Source of the DNA: Paenibacillus_I sp035510375
Lineage (GTDB): Bacteria; Bacillota; Bacilli; Paenibacillales; Paenibacillaceae
Length of the DNA: 64,000 bases
NCBI RefSeq assembly: GCF_035510375.1
Contig: NZ_DATKHG010000012.1
Strand: one strand, 5' to 3'
Part shown: piece after piece, positions 27,304 to 35,239 of the stretch
How positions within the stretch are numbered: position 1 is the first letter of the stretch
Layout: each line of letters starts with the position of its first letter
Position numbers and translations under genes: made by a program
The notes under the pieces: generated by a model
Databases searched by the model: none
Seen by the model: only the letters and a program-made list of their open reading frames with translations
Told to the model about the DNA's origin: nothing

Positions 27304-28301
27304 TGGAGACGACTGTACGAACGGATGCGGATGCGGCGATTGCCTCGCCGGCATCGTCGGAAGCGCCGATGATCGAAATTCGCGGGCTGTCCAAGCAGTT
27401 CGGCGGCTTTCACGCGCTGAAGTCAATCGACCTGGTCATCCCGCGCGGCACGGTGTTCGGCTTCGTCGGCCCGAACGGCGCCGGCAAGTCCACGACGATG
27501 TCGATTTTGGCTACGCTGCTCGCGCCTACATCGGGCACGGCCAAGGTAGGCGGCTACGACGTCACCGAGCACCCGAAGGAGGTGCGGAAGCTGATCGGCT
27601 ATATGCCCGATTTCTTCGGCGTATACGATCAGTTCAAGGCGACGGAATACCTGCATTTCTACGGCGCCAGCTACGGCATTCCGAAGGCGGAGAGGGAACG
27701 GCTGATTCCGCAGCTTCTCGAGCTGGTCAATCTGTCCGACAAGAAGGACGCTTATGTCGATACGCTTTCGCGCGGCATGAAACAGCGTCTGTGTCTTGCC
27801 CGCTGCCTCGTGCACGATCCGGAGCTGCTCATTCTCGACGAGCCCGCGTCAGGCCTCGACCCGCGCGCCCGGATCGAGATGCGCGAAATTCTGAAGGAAC
27901 TGAAGTCGATGGGCAAAACGATCATCATCTCCTCCCATATCCTGCCGGAGCTGGCGGAGATGGTGGATGAGATCGGCGTTATCGAGCAGGGGAGCATGGT
28001 TGCGCAGGGGAATGTGCAGGACATCCAAAACCGGCTGCGCGTGAAGCGGATTCTTCAGATCCGGCTGGCGGGCGGCGAGGAGGAAGCGGAGGCGTTCCTG
28101 CGCGACCGGCCGTTCGTGAGCCGGGTCATGCGCGACGAGCGCGGCGTTCATGTCCACTTCGGCGGCCAGGACGAGGAGCAGTCGGAGCTGCTGCACAGCT
28201 TGATCGAACGGGGATTTCGGATGATTTCGTTCAGCGAGGCGCAGACGAATCTGGAGGACGTGTTTCTTGAAATTACGAGAGGAGGCGGGGACGGCGAATG
28301 A
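27303..28301 (+). CDS. ABC transporter ATP-binding protein
   Basis: A 332-residue ATPase of the CcmA/NatA type. Walker A is GPNGAGKST, the signature LSRGMKQRL, Walker B LLILDEPASGLDP and the H-loop SSHILPEL. Residues 1-22 form an extra Ala/Thr-rich tail before the domain. A C-terminal ~80-residue extension (after VQDIQNRLRVKRIL) matches the DUF4162-like tail of ABC-2 exporters. It overlaps the genes on both sides by 1-4 bases, and the following ABC-2 permease is its evident partner. Confidence 0.93.
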   Translation: METTVRTDADAAIASPASSEAPMIEIRGLSKQFGGFHALKSIDLVIPRGTVFGFVGPNGAGKSTTMSILATLLAPTSGTAKVGGYDVTEHPKEVRKLIGYMPDFFGVYDQFKATEYLHFYGASYGIPKAERERLIPQLLELVNLSDKKDAYVDTLSRGMKQRLCLARCLVHDPELLILDEPASGLDPRARIEMREILKELKSMGKTIIISSHILPELAEMVDEIGVIEQGSMVAQGNVQDIQNRLRVKRILQIRLAGGEEEAEAFLRDRPFVSRVMRDERGVHVHFGGQDEEQSELLHSLIERGFRMISFSEAQTNLEDVFLEITRGGGDGE

Positions 28302-29224
28302 ACGAAACGACCGGTTTTGCGGACAAATGGCGGTCGAAGCTGATCAATCCGGTGCTCGGCAAGGAATTCACGCTGAGGATGCGCACCCCGCGCTCGATGT
28401 GGGCGCTGTTTTTTTACCTGCTTGCGATCGGCCTCCTCGCCCTGGGTTTTCTCTATGTCACGCGGATGTCCGGCAGCAGCGCGAACGCGTTCAATCCGGA
28501 AGAGAGCCGGATGATGTTTATATTTATCAGCTTCGTGCAGCTCGGGCTGATCGCCTTCATGGCGCCCGGCCTGACGGCCGGCGTCATCAGCGGCGAGCGC
28601 GAGAAGCAGACGCTGAACCTGCTGCTGACGACACAGCAGAGCTCAGCCGGCATCGTGATCAGCAAGCTCGTGTCGTCGCTTAGCTTCATGGTGCTGATTA
28701 CGCTCGCGACGATGCCCGTATACAGCATCGTGTTTTTGTTCGGCGGCATCTCCCCGGGACAGGTCGGCATGGTGTTCCTGTTCTACATGTTTACGATGCT
28801 GGCGCTAGGCTCGTTCGGCATCCTGTTCTCTACGCTGTTCAAGCGGACGATGCTCGCGGTCATCGTAACGTACGGCATTACGCTGTTCCTGTTTGGCGGA
28901 ACCGCGTTTCTGTATCTGGTCCTCTCGGAAACGATGCAGCAAATGACGCGGAGCGGGAACGGCGCGGCCGGCGGCGGTTACGGATGGATCGGCCATCTGC
29001 TCGCGATGAATCCGGCAGCGGCGCTGTACAGCATTTTCGATCCGGACATTACGCGGTCGGCGTTTCGGATGCGTTGGAACGGCAGCGGCACGCCGGGCCG
29101 GCAGCCGGCGCTCCAGCTGTGGCAGGAATTCCTCATCATCTATTCCGTGTTGATCATAGCCGCGGTGCTGACGGCCATTCGCTACATACGGCCTCGGTTG
29201 AAGAAAAAAGGCAAGAAGGGTTGA
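28298..29224 (+). CDS. ABC-2 type permease
   Basis: A 308-residue integral membrane protein with about six hydrophobic helices. It contains the ABC-2 exporter pattern FMAPGLTAGVISGEREKQTLNLLLTTQ in the first cytoplasmic loop, the usual contact for the ATPase. A GGSGNGAAGGGYG-like loop precedes the last helix. It overlaps the ATPase gene by four bases. The transported substrate is unknown. Close linkage to VWA and MoxR genes recalls the GldF/GldA exporters of other phyla, but no homology has been tested. Confidence 0.9.
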   Translation: MNETTGFADKWRSKLINPVLGKEFTLRMRTPRSMWALFFYLLAIGLLALGFLYVTRMSGSSANAFNPEESRMMFIFISFVQLGLIAFMAPGLTAGVISGEREKQTLNLLLTTQQSSAGIVISKLVSSLSFMVLITLATMPVYSIVFLFGGISPGQVGMVFLFYMFTMLALGSFGILFSTLFKRTMLAVIVTYGITLFLFGGTAFLYLVLSETMQQMTRSGNGAAGGGYGWIGHLLAMNPAAALYSIFDPDITRSAFRMRWNGSGTPGRQPALQLWQEFLIIYSVLIIAAVLTAIRYIRPRLKKKGKKG

Positions 29225-29260
29225 CAGCGCCCGGGAAAGCGGGAGCAAGGAGGGACGGGA

Positions 29261-31036
29261 ATGGGCCGCGCAGCGAATGAGGATCGGTCGACGGAAGGCG
29301 CAAAGCGGATAGCCGAATGGAAGAAGCTTTTGAAGCCGGTGCGGCGCCGGCTGCTGGTTCTTCGTACCGTTCGCCGGATCGCCTACGGGCTGTTATCCGG
29401 CGCCGGCGCGGCGGTGCTGCTGCTGACGGCAGCCCGGCTGTGGCCCGTCGCGAACGTTCGTTGGTACGCCGCCGCTCTGATCGGGGCCGGCTTGCTGGCC
29501 GGCGCTTCGGCGGGTGTGCGGCGCGGCGTAACGGCCCGAGAGGCGGCTATGGTGATGGACCGTGACGGCACGGACGACGCGGTCGGAACCGCTCTCGGCC
29601 TGCTGCACGATGATAACGCGGTGGCGCGCTTGCAGCGGCAGGATGCTGCGGCTCTGGCGGAGCGTTACGTCGCGCGGCTGGCGGAGCATATTCCTTGGCC
29701 GGGCTGGAGGAACGTCCGGAGCTTTGCCGGCGGAACGGCGCTGCTCGGCGCCGCGCTCGCCGTCCTGCTGCTCCTCCCGAATCCGCTGGACGATGTGCTC
29801 GCGGATCGCGCGGCGGCCAAGCGGGAGACCGTGAAGCTGGACGAGGCGGCCCGTGAAGCGGAAGCGAAGTTGAAGGAAAACGGTCTTGACAACGAGCAGG
29901 CCGAGGCGCTGAGCGAGTCGTTGGACCGGCTGCGCGAACGGCTGGGTAAGCTTGACGATCCTTCCGGGACGCTGGATCGGATCGAAGAGGCGATGCGGGA
30001 GATGGACCGGCTCGCCGCCGAGCTTGCCGAACGGGAGAAGGCGGTCAAAAATTGGGCGCGGGAGGTTCAGCGGCCCGAGTTGCTCCGCAAGCTCGGGGAG
30101 GCGCTCGAAAGCGGCGACCGGGAAGGGCTGCGCGGCGCCATGGATGAGCTGCGCGACGAGGTGCGGAAGCTGACGCCGGAGCAAAAGCAGGCATTGGCCG
30201 AGCAGCTGCGCGAGCTGGCGCAAAGCGCGCCGAGCAGCGGCGAAGAAGGTTCGGAGAAGCCGCTGGAGCAGTCGCTCGAGCAAGCCGCCGGCCAGGTGGA
30301 GCAAGGTGATGGCGCGAATGACGCGCTCGCCGGATTGGAGCGGGCGCTGGACGCCGAGCTGACCGCCGACGAGCTGGAGAAGCTTGCCCGCCGGATGGCG
30401 GGTCAGCTCGGCCAAAGCGGCGACGCGCTGGCGGCGAGGCTCGGCGCGGAAGCGGGAGCCGGTGGTGCGGCTGCCGCATGGAACGGCAGCGCGAACGGCG
30501 CAAGCGGCGAAGGAGGCGCGGCCGGACAGGCCGGCGGTGAAGCGGGCGGCGCTTCGGAAGGCGGTGACGGCGCAGGAGACGCGGGCGCGGAAGGTTCGTC
30601 TGGCTCCGGGCAGGGCTCGGGTGCCGGTACCGGCAGCGGGCAAGGTGCGGGCAGCGGCCCAGGCCCGGGGGGCGGTGAAGGCGCAGGCAGCGGCTCGGGC
30701 GGAGGCAGCGAGGGAAGCGGCGGAAACAGCGTTGGTTCAGGGAGCGGAACGGGCGGAGGCGGAGCCGGCTTCGGTCAAGGCGGCCGCACGCTCGTCACGA
30801 CGCCGAGATCGCTGGCCGGAAGCGGAAATATACAGAAAGACGGCGGGCCCGCAAGCGGAGGGGAAATTTCAAACGACGGCACGGCACCCGCTGTTGACGG
30901 CGGCGCGCAATCGTACGAAGCCGTTTTTTCCGAGTATGAGGCACAGGCCCGCCAGTCGTTGAACAGGAGCCCGCTGCCGCAGTCGATGCAGGAGCGGGTA
31001 AGAAATTATTTTGAGGAAATCCAGCCTAATCGGTAG
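29261..31036 (+). CDS. Membrane coiled-coil protein with long Gly/Ser-rich region
   Basis: A 591-residue protein. Hydrophobic segments lie at residues ~41-62, 67-85 and 152-172, followed by a charged coiled coil (~185-340, EAREAEAKLKENGLDNEQAE and similar heptads). Residues ~400-520 are almost entirely Gly, Ser, Ala and Glu, with many GSG repeats. The last 60 residues end in a defined SYEAVFSEYEAQARQSLNRS and QERVRNYFEEI helix. The order resembles DUF4175-type proteins found beside MoxR/VWA genes. AAGGAGG precedes the ATG. It sits 17 bases before moxR. The conserved tail after a disordered linker may be a docking helix; this is inference. Confidence 0.8.
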   Translation: MGRAANEDRSTEGAKRIAEWKKLLKPVRRRLLVLRTVRRIAYGLLSGAGAAVLLLTAARLWPVANVRWYAAALIGAGLLAGASAGVRRGVTAREAAMVMDRDGTDDAVGTALGLLHDDNAVARLQRQDAAALAERYVARLAEHIPWPGWRNVRSFAGGTALLGAALAVLLLLPNPLDDVLADRAAAKRETVKLDEAAREAEAKLKENGLDNEQAEALSESLDRLRERLGKLDDPSGTLDRIEEAMREMDRLAAELAEREKAVKNWAREVQRPELLRKLGEALESGDREGLRGAMDELRDEVRKLTPEQKQALAEQLRELAQSAPSSGEEGSEKPLEQSLEQAAGQVEQGDGANDALAGLERALDAELTADELEKLARRMAGQLGQSGDALAARLGAEAGAGGAAAAWNGSANGASGEGGAAGQAGGEAGGASEGGDGAGDAGAEGSSGSGQGSGAGTGSGQGAGSGPGPGGGEGAGSGSGGGSEGSGGNSVGSGSGTGGGGAGFGQGGRTLVTTPRSLAGSGNIQKDGGPASGGEISNDGTAPAVDGGAQSYEAVFSEYEAQARQSLNRSPLPQSMQERVRNYFEEIQPNR

Positions 31037-31053
31037 AGCTTCGGGAGGACGTT

Positions 31054-32043
31054 ATGATCGAATCGAAAGCGCAGGTGGAAGAAGCCGTCGGACGTTACGA
31101 AACGATCCGGCGGGAAATCGGGCAGGTCATCGTCGGCCAGCAGGAGACGGTGGACCAGCTGCTCTGGTGCATCATCGCAGGCGGGCATGCGCTGCTTGAG
31201 GGCATCCCGGGCTTGGGCAAAACGTTGCTGGTCCGCACGGTCGCCGACACGCTGGATCTGTCGTTTTCCCGGATCCAGTTCACGCCGGATTTAATGCCGG
31301 CCGATATTACCGGCACGCAGCTCGTCGAGTTCGGCCTCCAGGGGCAAACCTCTTACCGTTTTCAGCGGGGACCGGTGTTCGGCAACCTTGTACTGGCCGA
31401 CGAAATCAACCGCGCGACGCCGAAGACGCAGAGCGCGCTGCTCGAAGCGATGCAGGAGAAAACGGTGACGGTCGGCGGCGAGACGCACGCGCTGCCGCAG
31501 CCTTTTTTCGTATTGGCGACGCAAAATTCGGTTGAACAGGAAGGGACCTATCCGCTGCCGGAAGCGCAGCTCGACCGTTTCCTGCTGAAAATCGAGGTTT
31601 CGTATCCGAGCCGCGACGAGCTGAAGGAGATCGTGCGCCGGACGACCTCGCCGGTAGAGAGCAAGGCGTCGCGCGTTGCGGACGCCGGGACGCTGATGAC
31701 CTTGCAGCGCTTTGCGAAGGAAGTGCTCGTGTCCGACGAGGTGCTCGATCTCGCGGTGCAGACGCTGATGCTCACCCATCCCGAGGAGCCGGGCGCGCCC
31801 GAGCCGGTTGTCCGGTATGTCCGCTACGGCTCCGGACCGCGGGGCATCCAGTCGTTGATCGCAGTAGCCAAGGTAAAAGCGCTGCTGGCCGGCAAGCTGC
31901 ACGTTTCCTGGCAGGATGTACGGTCCGTCGCGCTTCCGGTGCTGCGGCACCGACTGGTGCTCGGCTACGAAGGCCAGGCGGCCGGCATCCGGCCCGACGA
32001 CATCGTCGGGGCGGTCGTGTCGGCGGTGGAGTCGGGCCGATGA
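31054..32043 (+). CDS. MoxR-family AAA+ ATPase
   Basis: A 329-residue AAA+ chaperone-like ATPase. Walker A is GIPGLGKT, Walker B is LVLADEINRATPKTQSALLEAM, sensor 1 is FFVLATQNSVEQEGTYPLPEAQLDRF (split here by its family spacing), and the lid domain follows. MoxR proteins act with VWA proteins to mature or activate protein complexes. GGGAGG precedes the ATG and the stop overlaps the DUF58 gene by four bases. Confidence 0.95.
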   Translation: MIESKAQVEEAVGRYETIRREIGQVIVGQQETVDQLLWCIIAGGHALLEGIPGLGKTLLVRTVADTLDLSFSRIQFTPDLMPADITGTQLVEFGLQGQTSYRFQRGPVFGNLVLADEINRATPKTQSALLEAMQEKTVTVGGETHALPQPFFVLATQNSVEQEGTYPLPEAQLDRFLLKIEVSYPSRDELKEIVRRTTSPVESKASRVADAGTLMTLQRFAKEVLVSDEVLDLAVQTLMLTHPEEPGAPEPVVRYVRYGSGPRGIQSLIAVAKVKALLAGKLHVSWQDVRSVALPVLRHRLVLGYEGQAAGIRPDDIVGAVVSAVESGR

Positions 32044-33065
32044 GAGCCGACGAAGAGATTCGGGGGCGGAAGGCGGCCGATTGGCTGTTTCCCGATCCCG
32101 CGCTGCTGCGCAAGGTTGAGCGGATGACCGTTGCGGCGAAGAGCCGCGTGCGCGGCAAGATGCAGGGGAAAAGGCGGTCGCGCACGCTCGGCAGCTCGCT
32201 GGAATTTGCGGACTATCGGCCGTATGCGCCGGGCGACGACATCCGCAGGCTGGATTGGAACGTTTACGGCCGGACGGGACGGGCTTATGTGCGGCAGTTC
32301 TGGGATGAGCAAGAAATTACGGTCACGATGTATGTGGACGTATCCCGGTCGATGCGGTTAGCGGCAGGTGGCGGGGCTTCCGCGGGCTTTGGCGGCGTCG
32401 GTGCGGATGAAGCGGAAGCGCCGCTTGCTCCGGAGAGCAGCAAACTGGCCTATGCGCTGCGGCTGGCCGCCTGCGTCGGCTATGCTGGACTGGCGGGCGA
32501 GGACCGGGTTGGCGCGACCGGCTTTGCGGAAGGCATCGCGAGCAAGTTTGCCTCGTTAAGGGGCAGAGGCTCAGCCGGCCGGTTGTTTGCTTTTCTCGCG
32601 GAACTGGCGCGCTTCGACCCGAGCGGCGGCGGTTATTCGCATCCGGCCGCCGGCGGCTTGGACATGTCGAAGGCTTTGTCGCTGCCGGAGGCGCTGCCCC
32701 GCCGCTCCGGACAAACCTGGCTGTTCACGGACGGACTCTATGAAACCGGAATCGAGGAGACGCTTCAAGCCTTGCTGGCGGCCGGGCAGGATGTCGTATT
32801 CGTCCAGCTGCTCGGTCCGGAGGAGCTGCGTCCCGAGCTCGCCGGCGAGCTCAAGCTGATCGACTCCGAGACGGGCAGCGGCAAGGAGGTCGCAATCGCC
32901 GGCGGCGTGCTGCGCGCCTACCGGGCGGCGGTGGACGAGCACTGCGCGGGAATCAGGCGGATGTGCGCGAAGCGAGGCTTCGCCTATGTTTTTGCGGACA
33001 CGTCGCGGCCGGTTGAAGAGACGGTCGTCCGCTCGCTGCTGGGGCAAGGCTTGCTTAAGGGGTAG
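32040..33065 (+). CDS. DUF58 domain protein
   Basis: A 341-residue protein with the DUF58 core: SSLEFADYRPYAPGDDIRRL, DWNVYGRTGRAYVRQF, then MYVDVSRSMRLA, a VWA-like MIDAS segment (DxSxS). A ~35-residue Gly/Ala-rich insertion follows the MIDAS (GGGASAGFGGVGADEAEAP). DUF58 proteins are almost always encoded next to MoxR and are thought to work with it. The four-base overlap with moxR supports this. Confidence 0.92.
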   Translation: MRADEEIRGRKAADWLFPDPALLRKVERMTVAAKSRVRGKMQGKRRSRTLGSSLEFADYRPYAPGDDIRRLDWNVYGRTGRAYVRQFWDEQEITVTMYVDVSRSMRLAAGGGASAGFGGVGADEAEAPLAPESSKLAYALRLAACVGYAGLAGEDRVGATGFAEGIASKFASLRGRGSAGRLFAFLAELARFDPSGGGYSHPAAGGLDMSKALSLPEALPRRSGQTWLFTDGLYETGIEETLQALLAAGQDVVFVQLLGPEELRPELAGELKLIDSETGSGKEVAIAGGVLRAYRAAVDEHCAGIRRMCAKRGFAYVFADTSRPVEETVVRSLLGQGLLKG

Positions 33066-33175
33066 AGGGCGGCGGCAGGCTCGGTGCATGTCTCCGCTTT
33101 GGACCGAGCAACGGTTCCCGCTTGAGCCGCAGATAGCAAGACAGACTCGAATAGGCATCGGAAGGAGGGCGGAGC

Positions 33176-35239
33176 ATGGGATTTCAATCGGCCGTATCGG
33201 CATGGTACGCATTATCGCTGCCGTTGATCGCGCTCATGTATTTGCTGAAACGGACGTATGTCGATACCGAAATTTCCAGCGGCCTGCTATGGCGCCGGGT
33301 GCTGCGCGAGCAGGAGGCGAACCGCCCTTGGCAAAAGCTTCGCAGACAGCTGCTGCTGCTGATGCAGCTTCTCGCCGCCGCTCTCCTCGCCTTTGCGCTG
33401 ATGCAGCCCTATGTGGAGGGAGCAGCGGCATCGTCGGCGCCGGCTGCCGTGGTGCTGGACGGTTCCGCAAGCATGGCGGGCGACGCGGCAATCGGCGGCG
33501 GAACCGCATGGGAGCAGGCCAAGGCCGCCTTCCGGCAGTGGCTGAACGAACAGCCGTCCGGCAAGCCCGTGACGCTGATCGCCGCAGGAGAAGAGCCGGA
33601 TATCGTGCTGGCGGACGAAACGGATAAAAATGCTCTGCTGGAGGCGGTGAATGAGCTCAAGCTTAATTACGGAAGCTCGGACGGTCCGGCGGCGCTGTCG
33701 CTAGCCGACGCCGTGCTGAAGAACGGGCGGGACGGCGAGATCGTCGTGTTTACCGACGGCCGTTGGCCCAGCGCCGAAGCGGCGTCTTTTCAGGCCGGCC
33801 ACCCGGTGCGGGTCGTGCCCGTTCAAACCGGACGGAGCAATGTGTCGGTCGCCGCTTTCGGCGTGAAGCCGTTATCGGACGGAACCGCTTACTCGGGCGT
33901 GGTGACGCTCATTCATTACGGAGCCGAGCCAGCGACCGGAACGTTGACCGTAACCGCCTATAAGGACGGCAGGGAATTCGGCCGACCGTTCACCAAGTCC
34001 GTCACGCTGCGTCCAGGCGAGCAGAGGAGCTATCCGGCGGACCGTTTGCCGGAAGCGGATTATTACCGGGCCGATATCGACATACCCGACGCGTATGCGG
34101 CGGACGACAAGGCCTACGCTTTTCCGGTTACGGACGGGGAACGCCGAGTGCTGCTGGTCGGCAAAGGCAACCTTTTCCTGGATAAAGCGCTGCAGTTGGC
34201 CGGCGTCCGGACCGTCCAGGCCGATCCCGAAAGCTTCAAGCCCACCGGCCGGGCGGAGGAAGAGATCGACTGGATCGTACTCGACGGCGTGAACGAGGAG
34301 GAATTGGACTCCCGCGAATGGAAACGTCTCCTGGCGAACAAGCCGCTGTGGCGGATCCGGTCGGCCGGTTCCCCGCCTTCCGGCGCCGTTGCGGCCGAGC
34401 CGAACGGCAGCGGGGCGAGCGTAAGGGATCATCCGGTCACCCGGTATTTGACATTTCAGGACTTGCATATTTCCCGTCTGGTGAAGGCGGATGCCGGGGC
34501 GCTCGGCGATCCCATCGTCACCTACGGAGGCGTTCCGGCGATCTATGCCGGCGCGGTGTCGGGCAAGCCCGGAATTGTTTTTGCTTTCGACCTGCATGAT
34601 TCGGATTTACCGCTCAGGCCGGAATTTCCGATTCTGGTCGCGCAAGCGGCCGAGTGGATGAGCGGCGGCGCATCCGGGCATTTGGGCAGGCAAATTGCCG
34701 GAACCCGGTTCGACGTCCGCTTGCATACATCGGCTGCGGCTGCAGTCTGGGAGCCGGTGGAGGCGGGAACGGCGGGAGAAGGAGCGATCGCGGCGGATGT
34801 GACGGAGCGGGGCTTGTCGTCCGAACAAACCGCGCCCGCCGTCCCGGGATTGTACCGTTTTGTCGAAAAAGACGCCGGCGGCGCAGTATTGGGCGCACGG
34901 CTGCTGGCGGTGACGCCGGAACCGGGGGAAGGCGCCTGGAACAAGCCGCCTTTCACGCAAATCGGTTCGGCGGCGCCGAAAAACGGAGGCGGTTCGGCCG
35001 GCGGCGAAGGCGATGCAGACGGTGCCGGCGGTGAAGGGACTGCCGGCGGTGAAGCCGCGGCAGACAAGGCAGGCACCGGTTCCAGGCCGTCAAAGGGCGT
35101 GAACGGCAGCGGCGCAACGAATAGCGCATCCGCCGCATTGCCGGTCGATCGGCAATCGCTTATTCCATGGATTGCTTGTTTTCTTTTGCTGCTGCTGGCG
35201 GCCGAATGGGGGGTGTACCGGCGTGGGACTGCTGGTTGA
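33176..35239 (+). CDS. BatA-type membrane protein with VWA domain
   Basis: A 687-residue protein. The N-terminal aerotolerance-regulator (BatA) domain has two membrane helices (WYALSLPLIALMYLLKR and LLLLMQLLAAALLAFALMQ). A VWA domain begins at AAVVLDGSASMAG, with an intact DxSxS metal site. The extracytoplasmic remainder includes a glutaminase-like region (RVLLVGKGNLFLDKALQLAG). A Gly/Ala-rich stretch (~600-640) precedes a final helix (IPWIACFLLLLLAAEWGVYRR). GAAGGAGGGCGGAG lies before the ATG. A 110-base gap from the DUF58 gene holds no evident terminator. Confidence 0.88.
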   Translation: MGFQSAVSAWYALSLPLIALMYLLKRTYVDTEISSGLLWRRVLREQEANRPWQKLRRQLLLLMQLLAAALLAFALMQPYVEGAAASSAPAAVVLDGSASMAGDAAIGGGTAWEQAKAAFRQWLNEQPSGKPVTLIAAGEEPDIVLADETDKNALLEAVNELKLNYGSSDGPAALSLADAVLKNGRDGEIVVFTDGRWPSAEAASFQAGHPVRVVPVQTGRSNVSVAAFGVKPLSDGTAYSGVVTLIHYGAEPATGTLTVTAYKDGREFGRPFTKSVTLRPGEQRSYPADRLPEADYYRADIDIPDAYAADDKAYAFPVTDGERRVLLVGKGNLFLDKALQLAGVRTVQADPESFKPTGRAEEEIDWIVLDGVNEEELDSREWKRLLANKPLWRIRSAGSPPSGAVAAEPNGSGASVRDHPVTRYLTFQDLHISRLVKADAGALGDPIVTYGGVPAIYAGAVSGKPGIVFAFDLHDSDLPLRPEFPILVAQAAEWMSGGASGHLGRQIAGTRFDVRLHTSAAAAVWEPVEAGTAGEGAIAADVTERGLSSEQTAPAVPGLYRFVEKDAGGAVLGARLLAVTPEPGEGAWNKPPFTQIGSAAPKNGGGSAGGEGDADGAGGEGTAGGEAAADKAGTGSRPSKGVNGSGATNSASAALPVDRQSLIPWIACFLLLLLAAEWGVYRRGTAG

